A stretch of 64,000 nt of DNA. Origin: Devosia sp. 66-14 (GTDB lineage: Bacteria > Pseudomonadota > Alphaproteobacteria > Rhizobiales > Devosiaceae). Of the stretch, positions 57,599 to 64,000 are shown one piece after another. The notes beneath the pieces were generated by a model. That model saw only the letters and a program-made list of their open reading frames with translations, did not search any database and was not told the DNA's origin. Position numbers and translations under genes: made by a program. The DNA is taken from NCBI GenBank assembly GCA_001899085.1, contig MKVB01000011.1:126134-190133 (forward strand), read 5' to 3'. The stretch's first letter is position 1. The number at the start of each line of letters is the position of its first letter.

Positions 57599-57854
57599 GT
57601 TGCCCCCGACAGAACCGCTGCCGCCATCGTGGCACGATTTCCGCGCCCGCGGCGAGTGCCCGCGGCGAGAGTGCGAGGCCGACCCGCCTGGCCGGCGCCA
57701 AATGCTTTGATTGGGTACGATAATGCTCTCGCTCGGCCGGCCGCGGCGACGTAGCTCTTGGCCGCCGCCGCGGGTTGGCGATGCCTTGATTTCCAGCGCC
57801 GGCGGATGGTTCGGAGCCGTTCTCGTCAGCTGGCGAACCGACTGGTAGCGACGC

Positions 57855-58157
57855 TTGTACCTGACGACTTCCAAGCCCCTCAATAATCGCCTCTATGGCA
57901 GCGACCTCGATGTCAGGATCGCCAATTCACGGGTCGGCCTGCAGGGCTGGACGCGTGCCGCCTTCGGCGTCGAGGCCGATTTCCGGCAGATCGCCATCGT
58001 CTGCGGCGCCGAGATCAGCCTGCTGCGCGGGCTGCGGGGGCTCGATGCCGGGCAGCGCGCCGCGGTCGACGGGCTCCTGGCCCGCTGGGCCGAGTTGCGG
58101 GCGCATTGCGAGGCGCAGCCGCGGCGCGCCACCCGTCCGCTGCCGGCCGGCCGTTAG
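57855..58157 (+). CDS. doubtful small ORF, 100 residues
   Basis: Frame opens with TTG (LTTSKPLNNRLYGSDLDVRI...). The composition is protein-like up to about residue 75, then Arg/Pro-rich. No ATG or GTG start with a ribosome site is visible and no family is recognised. It may be a remnant whose 5' part is lost, or not coding. It sits between the MFS promoter and repeat block B. Confidence 0.25.
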   Translation: MYLTTSKPLNNRLYGSDLDVRIANSRVGLQGWTRAAFGVEADFRQIAIVCGAEISLLRGLRGLDAGQRAAVDGLLARWAELRAHCEAQPRRATRPLPAGR

Positions 58158-58366
58158 GGGCGGCCGGCGGCGCGAACTCTCGCAGTGCCCGCCAGGGAGG
58201 GAAGGGATTGAGGGAGGGGGTGGTCAGCCACCGAGCGTCCCTCACCACCCCCACCCCCAGCCCCTCCCCTCAAGGGGGAGGGCAATCGCACCACCAGGCT
58301 CTCCGTGATCCTCCACCGCGCAGCGGGGTCACGGATGAGCGCCGTACGGCGCTCACCGTTGGGGGA

Positions 58367-58510
58367 CCAGCGAAGCTGGTGGAGGGGGCGGCCCCACAAA
58401 CCGGCGAATCCTGCCGCCCCCTCCACCGCCTTCGGCGGTCCCCCTCCCCCGTTTCACGGTGGAGGAGCACTGAGAGTGCGGTGCACAAAGCCATATGCGA
58501 TTGCCCTGCC
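58367..58510. repeat. compound GC-rich intergenic repeat, copy B
   Basis: Reverse complement of 53214-53357. It belongs to a 405-base spacer (58158-58562) made of stacked hairpins of the CCCCTCC/GGAGGGG kind, upstream of the convergent GH43 stop. No gene is convincing in this spacer. As at copy A, the position at a gene 3' end suggests a role in termination or mRNA end formation (inference). Confidence 0.85.
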
Positions 58511-58562
58511 TCAAGGGAGGGGAGCTACCGGCGGCCGCTGGGACCGACCGTTGCCGGGCGGC

Positions 58563-60557
58563 CTAGCCGGCAGCCACGAAGCGGAAGCGGGTGCCGTCCG
58601 CGCCGTCGGGGCGGGGGCCGGGGCTGTCTGCCCTGACGGCGCCATCGGCGGCGATGCGGAGGAAGCGGTTGGTGGCGAGCGCCATCAGCGTCACTTCGCC
58701 GGTCGGGGTCTCCATCCATTGAAACTGCGTCGCTGCGCCCGTGAGGCCGCCGACGGTGACCACGCCACCTGCTGTCACCGACAGCAGGCCGCCGGCATGG
58801 CGCAAAGCGACGCGGCCGAGCCCGACCGCCTCGATGCCGAGCGGTTCCGGCGTCGAGCCGATGACGCTGCCCAGCGCCGCGCCGAGGCCGATGGCAGGTG
58901 CATTGGCCAGCACCAGCGTGCCGGTGCTGCCGGCCGGGATCGGCTGCATCAGGCCGCGCGGATGCGGCTCGTCGACCTCTACGCGGTCGAAATCGGCATG
59001 GCCGCCGGGGCGGCCGGCCTCGTTATAGGCGAACAGCGCATAACGGATGCCCTGGAAGGTCTTGAGCTGGAACACCATGATCACCGGCTCGCCGATCGGG
59101 GTGAAGCTGTGCCCGTCGGTGGAATAGCTGAGGCTCGCCACTTCGGTGAGGAAGTTGCACTCGGCGCGCAGCCAGACGCGTGAGCCCGGCGCCGGCACGG
59201 CGACGGTCCGGCCGGTCTGGTAGTCGAAAGCGCGGATCTCGTAGCCCGCCGCGGTGCGGGCGAGCCCGACCCAGCGCCAGGGCATGCCGAGCAAAGCGAG
59301 GCCGGCGACATCACCGGGAGCGAGGCCGGAGCCATCGAGTTCGGCGGTGACGGTCGAGAGCGGCCCGACGGCACGCTGCGTCAGGCTGTTCTTCGCCCAC
59401 CAGAAATCACTGGCCGGCAGGGTGTGGAGCCGCAAGTGGCCGGGGCGCTCGCTGAGCGACCAGCTGGCATCGACCGGCACGTGGTTCCACTGCCAGAGCG
59501 GGGTTAGCGTGTCGCCGTCGAAATCGTCGCTGCGTTCGGGCCAGGGCAGGGCGGCAGGCGACGGCGCGCCGCCGGCCGGTTTGACCCAGGTGCGCGGGGT
59601 GCGGCCGAGATTGCCTGGTAGGCCGAAATACGGCCAGCCATCCTGCCAGGTGACGGGCGACAGGCAGGTCAGCCGGCCGAGCGAATTGTAATCCATCATC
59701 GACCAGCCCCACCACGCGCCATCGGGGGTATCGACGATACCGCCCTGGTGCAGGTTGAGCCGGCCATTGGCGGCGGGATTGGGCGGCACCAGCTCGAACG
59801 GCGGCTCGAGGGTGAAGGGGATGCCGGCGCCCTTGATGCGGTAGCCTTCGATGAGCCCGAAATCCTCGTCGATCGAGATGGCGGGGTTGATCTCCCAGGG
59901 GCCGTCGAGGCTGTCGGCACGGGCGCAGGGCATGCGCATCGGCCCGGCGAACCAGGCGCTGGTGATCAGGTACTTGCCGTCGACCTTGTAGAAATGCGCC
60001 CCTTCGCCCATCAGGCTGTCGGGTGGCAGCAGCTCGCGCTCGGTGCCGGGGAGCACCCGGCGGAGGCTCTGGTCGAGCTCGGCGATCCGCAAGTTGCGAT
60101 AGCCCCAGACCACATAGGCGCGCCCGTCATCGTCAAAGAACACCGTCAGGTCGTGGTAATTGTACTCGGCCTCGCTGCGCGTCCACGGGCCCGCGGGGTC
60201 GGTAGCGGTGAAGATCTGGGTCTTCTGGCCGTTGACGTTGGAGAAGATGTAGAAGGTGCCGTCGCGATAGCGGAGGCACGGGGCCCAGATGCCCTGGCCG
60301 TAGATCTCGCCGCCCTCGAGCCGGAAGGCCGGGCCGAGGTCGAGCCGCTCGAAGGCGTAACAGAGCAGGGTCCAGTTCACCAGGTCGGTGGAGCGCAGCA
60401 CCGGCAGGCCGGGCATACAGTGCATGGTGGTGCCGGTCATGTACCAGGCGTCGCCCACCCGGATGATGTCGGGATCGGAAAACTCTTCGTAGAACAGCGG
60501 GTTGGTGAAGGTGCCGTCGCCGTTATCGGCGGTCCAGGTGGGTCTTGCCGGTGTCAT
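58563..60557 (-). CDS. GH43 beta-xylosidase/alpha-L-arabinofuranosidase with C-terminal domains
   Basis: 664 residues. The N-terminal five-bladed propeller has the GH43 catalytic base Asp in EFSDPDIIRVGDAWYM (near residue 29), the second Asp in NYHDLTVFFDDDG, and the acid Glu in LMGEGAHFYKVDGKY. Residues ~340-540 form the concanavalin-like sandwich seen in the xylosidase subgroup (DDFDGDTLTPLWQWNH, ADFDRVEV). The last ~110 residues look like an extra beta-trefoil or fascin-like unit (ALATNRFLRIAADGAVRAD). No signal peptide: it acts on imported xylo- or arabino-oligosaccharides. A regulator-like gene is divergent and an ABC operon begins at 61767, so they likely form one utilisation locus. Confidence 0.9.
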   Translation of the reverse strand: MTPARPTWTADNGDGTFTNPLFYEEFSDPDIIRVGDAWYMTGTTMHCMPGLPVLRSTDLVNWTLLCYAFERLDLGPAFRLEGGEIYGQGIWAPCLRYRDGTFYIFSNVNGQKTQIFTATDPAGPWTRSEAEYNYHDLTVFFDDDGRAYVVWGYRNLRIAELDQSLRRVLPGTERELLPPDSLMGEGAHFYKVDGKYLITSAWFAGPMRMPCARADSLDGPWEINPAISIDEDFGLIEGYRIKGAGIPFTLEPPFELVPPNPAANGRLNLHQGGIVDTPDGAWWGWSMMDYNSLGRLTCLSPVTWQDGWPYFGLPGNLGRTPRTWVKPAGGAPSPAALPWPERSDDFDGDTLTPLWQWNHVPVDASWSLSERPGHLRLHTLPASDFWWAKNSLTQRAVGPLSTVTAELDGSGLAPGDVAGLALLGMPWRWVGLARTAAGYEIRAFDYQTGRTVAVPAPGSRVWLRAECNFLTEVASLSYSTDGHSFTPIGEPVIMVFQLKTFQGIRYALFAYNEAGRPGGHADFDRVEVDEPHPRGLMQPIPAGSTGTLVLANAPAIGLGAALGSVIGSTPEPLGIEAVGLGRVALRHAGGLLSVTAGGVVTVGGLTGAATQFQWMETPTGEVTLMALATNRFLRIAADGAVRADSPGPRPDGADGTRFRFVAAG

Positions 60558-60673
60558 TGGTGGGGTTCCGTGGCGGGAAAGGCGCGAGCAGCTGTCACCG
60601 CTCTTTACCTCAACAGTTGATATGGATCACATACAGGGGCAGATTGAGTGGAAATCGCGTAGACATTTTGTCA

Positions 60674-60687
60674 GATTGTACGCAATC
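60674..60687. promoter_or_regulatory. inverted repeat GATTG-TACG-CAATC
   Basis: Five-base arms around TACG, in the 186-base divergent spacer between GH43 and the truncated regulator-like gene, ~117 bases before the GH43 start. Related words occur before the MFS gene (57710) and before the 61767 operon (61382-61393). Confidence 0.35.
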
Positions 60688-60743
60688 CGTGGTCGAGCCC
60701 GTGGGCTCATGTTAGCGTCGCTGCCGGACTGGTCGCGAACGAG

Positions 60744-61373
60744 GTGTACCGGGTGCAAGCAGGTGGGCTGTTCCAGGCGTCGGTGCCGCTGGGGCTCTAT
60801 ACGAGCTTCAGCGTGAGCGCGCCGTGTGGCCTGCGTTCTGTCGACGGCGTCATCGGGCTCATCGACATGCCCGATACCTTTCTCGATCCGGCGCGGGTCA
60901 AGGCGGGGCTGTTGTGGTTCACCGGTGGCTTCGTCGAATACCGCTTTCCCCATCGATCGGAGGGGCCGGTGACCGGGCTCGAGTTCTCGATGGAGCTCGG
61001 CTCGGATGCGCCGGGCACCTCGCCGGAATGGCCCAGCGAAATCTCGGTCAGCGTCAACGAGGCCGAAATCGGCAGCTGGACCCCCAAAACCAGCCGGTAT
61101 CGCAAGGTCGGGCCGCGACAGGGGTGGGGGCGCTACGGTTCCGACCATGGCGAGTTGACCAGCTGGCGGGTGACCGCGTCCGGCACGTTTCTCGACGGCA
61201 TCAGGATTTCCCCGGTGGCGCTGGCCGACCTGCAGCTCGGGCCGGCACAGCCGATTCGACTGCGCATCGGCGTTGCCGCCAGTGCTACGCATCCAGGTGG
61301 GGTGAACATATTCGGCCGCGGCTTCGGGCATCACGACCAGGAAATCGTCATGCGGCTCAGCGCAGCGGAGTGA
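60744..61373 (+). pseudogene. sensor domain of an ArsR-like sugar-locus regulator, DNA-binding part missing
   Basis: 209 residues (GTG start) matching the C-terminal region of winged-helix regulators that accompany xylan or arabinan loci. Landmarks are SVPLGLYTSFSVSAPCGL, TFLDPARVKAGLLWF, FSMELGSDAPGTSPEWPS and GGVNIFGRGFGHHDQEIVMR. In those proteins a ~80-residue helix-turn-helix comes first. Here the frame upstream is closed by a stop at 60660 and the remaining ~27 codons show no HTH. Either the gene is a remnant, or it is a stand-alone ligand-binding protein. It is divergent from GH43 and upstream of the 61767 transporter operon, as expected for a local regulator. Confidence 0.6.
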
Positions 61374-61521
61374 ACCGGGCGGATTGGTACGATCGCCAAT
61401 AATAACCCGCATGTTCGGTATACATCAATTTGTGCCGGATCATCGGCGAGATGGTCGATGCTCATGCACGGCCGGCGCCCAGGTGTTGCTGAGGGCCTGT
61501 CGCGCTGAGTCCGACAACACC

Positions 61522-61535
61522 TTCAGTATACTGAA
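61522..61535. promoter_or_regulatory. perfect 14-bp palindrome TTCAGTATACTGAA
   Basis: Fully self-complementary, in the 393-base spacer (61374-61766) before the ABC operon. A+T-rich relative to its setting. It may be an operator or an upstream element; no T-run follows. The spacer also holds ATTGGTACGATCGCCAAT (61383-61400), imperfectly symmetric. Confidence 0.45.
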
Positions 61536-61644
61536 ACATAAGGATATTCCTCCCGTTCACGCCGGCGTCTATCGGGCGCTTGCGGTCCCTTGCGACGCAG
61601 CGACGCACGTACCTCATCGCCCCTGTCTTTCATATTAGATTATC

Positions 61645-61693
61645 CGATGTACATCGAAACACAAGTTGACAAGGGGGGCTTCGCGGATAGGAT
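61645..61693 (+). promoter_or_regulatory. sigma70-type promoter with adjacent palindromic operator
   Basis: TTGACA (61666-61671), 16 bases, then TAGGAT (61688-61693) gives a good -35/-10 pair for the operon starting at 61767. Directly upstream is the perfect 12-base palindrome CGATGTACATCG (61645-61656). A regulator bound there would touch RNA polymerase at the -35 box. Confidence 0.6.
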
Positions 61694-61766
61694 GGCGCCC
61701 GAAAGCGGAGGAGCGCTTTCGGGACAGGGGGCGCGACAGGCGCCTTCGCCTTGGGGAGGAGAGAAA

Positions 61767-63689
61767 ATGGATAGACGCAGCTTCTTGCTGGGCACCGCTG
61801 TTGGTGCCCTTACCGTTGCCGCCAATGGCCTGGCATTTGCGCAGGATGCCGGGGGCACTGCTCCGGACCTGGCGCAGTTCCCGCGCAACGAAACGGTCAT
61901 CGTTCACAATCCCGAAGGGATCATCCGCAATCCGGCCTGGTTCAACCTGTGGGCCGTCGGCGCCGGCAACGGCACCAGCAACGGGCTGCACAACCTGACC
62001 ACCGATACCTTGTGGTTCATCGATCCCGATGCGGGCATCGAAGGGGCCAGCGAGAACGCCGTCTACAACTCACTGGCGGACGACCTGTGGCAGTATAATG
62101 CCGACTTCACCGAGATGACCGTCAAGCTCAAGCAGGGCATCTTCTGGAGCGACGGCGTCGAGTTCACCGCCGACGACGTGGTGTTCACGGTCGAAAAGCA
62201 GAAGGCGACGCCCGGCACGCCCTATAATGGCGCGTTCAGCGCCCAGGTCGCCGAGGTCACCGCGCCCGACAAATACACCGTCCATTTCAAGCTCAATGCC
62301 CCGAACTCGCGCTTCCATGCGCTGTTCTCGGTGCGCTGGACGGCGGCGTGGATCATGCCCAAGCATGTCTACGAGAAGGTCGAGGACATCCTCACCTATG
62401 ACGCCAACCCGCCGGTCAGCATCGGGCCCTATACGCTGCACTCGTTCGATCCGAACGGCACCTGGTATATCTGGCAGAAGCGTGAGGACTGGCAGCGCAC
62501 GGCGCTGGGCATGATCGCCGAGCCCAAGCCGAAATTCGTCATCTACCGCAACAACATCACCACCGATAACCGGCTGATCGAGATCCGTAACGGCAACCTC
62601 GACATGGTGCATGACCTGACGCCGGAAGGCACCTTCGCGGTGGTCAAGGACGACAAGCAGATCCAGGGCTGGTTCCCGGGCTTCCCTTATGCCCATCCCG
62701 ATCCGACCCTGCCGATGATCATCTTCAACCACCAGAACGAGAAGTTCCAGGACAAGCGCGTGCGCTGGGCCCTGGCGCTGATGCTGGATGCGCGGGCCAT
62801 GTCCATGGCGTCGTATCGCGGCGCGGCGACGCTCTCGGCGATTTCGGTTCCGCCCACCGGCACGCATCCACGCGACTACCATGCGCCGCTACAGGATTTC
62901 CTCATCAACTACGAGGTCGATACCGGCACGCGCAAGATCAAGCCGTACGATCCCAATATCGGCCTGCAGATCGCCGACATGGTGCGTCCGCAGTTCGGCG
63001 ATGCCGTGCCGACCGACGAGACCGCGGTGCGCAATGCCTTCGGTTACGGCTGGTGGAAGCAGGATGTGGCGGCGGCCGAAGAGCTGCTGACGGCAGCCGG
63101 CTTCAGCAAGAACGGCAACCAGTGGATGATGCCCAACGGCCAGCCGTTCGCGTTCGAGCTGATGGTGCCGCAGGAAGGCGTGATCAACCGGCTGGGCGTG
63201 ATGATCGCGCAGATGTGGTCGCAGGCGGGCGTGCAGGCGACGGCACAGGTCGACAGCGATCCGTGGGGTCGGCAGCGCGTCGGCAACTACGAGACCAACA
63301 TCGCCTGGGCGGTGGAAACCTGGGGCGGTCACCCCGACCTCAGCTTCTTCCTCGACAGCTACCACTCGGCCTATGTGGCCAAGCCCGGTGAATCGCAGCC
63401 GGATCGCAACTGGATGCGCTGGACCGATCCGCGGCTCGACGCCATCATCGAGAATATCCGCAAGATCGACTTCAACGATCCCAAGGGCATCGAGTACGGC
63501 CACGAGTTCGTCAAGCTGCACCTCGAAGAGATGCCGAACATCCCGATCATGGCCTACAACGTGTTCTCCATCCAGTCGAACCGCTACTGGACCGGCTGGC
63601 CCAATGCCGAGAACCCGTATGCCAACCCGGTCACCAACTGGTCGAACGGGCGCTACATCTTCACCCAGATCACTCCTGTGGCTGGCTGA
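61767..63689 (+). CDS. family 5 ABC binding protein, Tat-exported (likely oligosaccharide)
   Basis: 640 residues. The N-terminus MDRRSFLLGTAVGALTVAAN has a twin-arginine signal with cleavage near LAFAQD. Family 5 blocks are VKLKQGIFWSDGVEFTADDV, ALALMLDARAMSM and ARSTP-free C-terminal PNIPIMAYNVFSIQSNRYW. Long size and the GH43 neighbour suggest an oligosaccharide ligand such as xylo- or arabino-oligosaccharides (inference). The ATG at 61767 follows GGGGAGGAGAG, far better than the frame start at 61590. It is the second long Tat-type family 5 protein in this window (see 23508); the two are similar in design. Confidence 0.9.
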   Translation: MDRRSFLLGTAVGALTVAANGLAFAQDAGGTAPDLAQFPRNETVIVHNPEGIIRNPAWFNLWAVGAGNGTSNGLHNLTTDTLWFIDPDAGIEGASENAVYNSLADDLWQYNADFTEMTVKLKQGIFWSDGVEFTADDVVFTVEKQKATPGTPYNGAFSAQVAEVTAPDKYTVHFKLNAPNSRFHALFSVRWTAAWIMPKHVYEKVEDILTYDANPPVSIGPYTLHSFDPNGTWYIWQKREDWQRTALGMIAEPKPKFVIYRNNITTDNRLIEIRNGNLDMVHDLTPEGTFAVVKDDKQIQGWFPGFPYAHPDPTLPMIIFNHQNEKFQDKRVRWALALMLDARAMSMASYRGAATLSAISVPPTGTHPRDYHAPLQDFLINYEVDTGTRKIKPYDPNIGLQIADMVRPQFGDAVPTDETAVRNAFGYGWWKQDVAAAEELLTAAGFSKNGNQWMMPNGQPFAFELMVPQEGVINRLGVMIAQMWSQAGVQATAQVDSDPWGRQRVGNYETNIAWAVETWGGHPDLSFFLDSYHSAYVAKPGESQPDRNWMRWTDPRLDAIIENIRKIDFNDPKGIEYGHEFVKLHLEEMPNIPIMAYNVFSIQSNRYWTGWPNAENPYANPVTNWSNGRYIFTQITPVAG

Positions 63690-63707
63690 TCGGATCTCCC
63701 AGGGTGA

Positions 63708-63738
63708 GAGGGGGCGCGGCCGGTTGCCGCGCTCCCTC
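63708..63738 (+). terminator. strong intercistronic hairpin after binding-protein gene
   Basis: A 13-base-pair stem (63708-63720 with 63726-63738, one G-U pair) around a five-base loop, 18 bases after the binding-protein stop and 160 bases before the permease. No T-run, so it more likely stabilises the upstream mRNA end than terminates fully. Confidence 0.6.
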
Positions 63739-63897
63739 CCGCCTTCTGGTGGCTTCTCGAACCGCTCGAGGCGCCAGCAGAACGCGGGAGCGTTGCCAGC
63801 GCCGGTGGGCCCGGTCGTCAGGCAGCCCGATCTGTGCAATCCCGCGATCGAATGCACCATGCCGCAGCGCGGCCGCGGGTGAGTGAGGAATGTTTTT

Positions 63898-64000
63898 ATG
63901 CAAGGCTATCTGTGGTTCGCCGCCAAGCGGTTCATCCAGTTGTTGGCGGTGATCTTCTTCGGCGTTTCGGCGATGTTCGTCGTCACCTATCTGTCGCCGA
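63898..64000 (+). CDS. ABC transporter permease, DppB type (3' cut by window edge)
   Basis: The first 34 residues (MQGYLWFAAKRFIQLLAVIF, then FGVSAMFVVTYLSP) match the N-terminal helix of peptide-type DppB/OppB permeases. It follows the family 5 binding protein by ~208 bases, as expected for the same importer. The ATG at 63898 follows GAGTGAGGAATG. The remainder lies outside the window. Confidence 0.8.
   Translation, partial: MQGYLWFAAKRFIQLLAVIFFGVSAMFVVTYLSP

Overview
The window is high-G+C DNA (mid-60s percent by eye) from an alphaproteobacterium, most likely a Hyphomicrobiales member such as Devosia. That placement is inference from gene content, codon bias and intergenic palindrome style; no rRNA or other marker is present. 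Both window edges cut genes: a GH51 arabinofuranosidase at the left and a peptide-type ABC permease at the right. I saw no tRNA, rRNA, CRISPR array, transposase or integrase.

Layout. (1) 1-7.2 kb: sugar hydrolysis and entry to glucose 6-phosphate metabolism, with a GH51 fragment, a ROK glucokinase-like gene overlapping zwf, a GH15 glucoamylase and an unknown membrane protein. (2) 7.4-22.2 kb: a CUT1 sugar importer with TIM-barrel isomerase and Gfo/Idh/MocA genes, then a LacI regulator divergent from a tightly packed run of SDR, enoyl-CoA hydratase, DUF4432, CaiB/BaiF CoA-transferase, a leaderless solute-binding-fold protein and two more Gfo/Idh/MocA genes. (3) 22.3-33.3 kb: a second LacI regulator divergent from a complete peptide-type importer, two GH32 enzymes and a D-lyxose-isomerase-like cupin. 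This looks like a fructoside utilisation operon. (4) 33.3-40.5 kb: a GNAT-Rnk fusion preceded by a roughly 130-bp leader that also occurs at 7.4 kb, then a lower-G+C insert with an unknown gene divergent from a giant SIR2-STAND-TPR protein. The latter is the best candidate for an antiphage system here. (5) 40.6-53 kb: a minus-strand peptide-transport and amidase/peptidase cluster with a GntR regulator, divergent from a DUF885 peptidase and a GAF protein. (6) 53.5-64 kb: tex, a GFA-family gene, an MFS exporter, a GH43 enzyme, a regulator-like protein lacking its DNA-binding domain, and the start of another peptide-type ABC operon.

How the genes work together. Most of the window serves uptake and breakdown of plant-derived oligosaccharides (arabinan or xylan, starch, fructan) and of a peptide-like compound. 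Each block carries its own transporter, and most carry a regulator. Region 2 adds CoA-ester enzymes to sugar dehydrogenases, which suggests an uncharacterised catabolic route.

Non-coding structure is rich. Three classes of palindromic intergenic elements are present, and two of them occur as inverted pairs enclosing gene blocks. Several perfect palindromes sit in divergent promoters, and strong hairpins lie just after two solute-binding protein genes.
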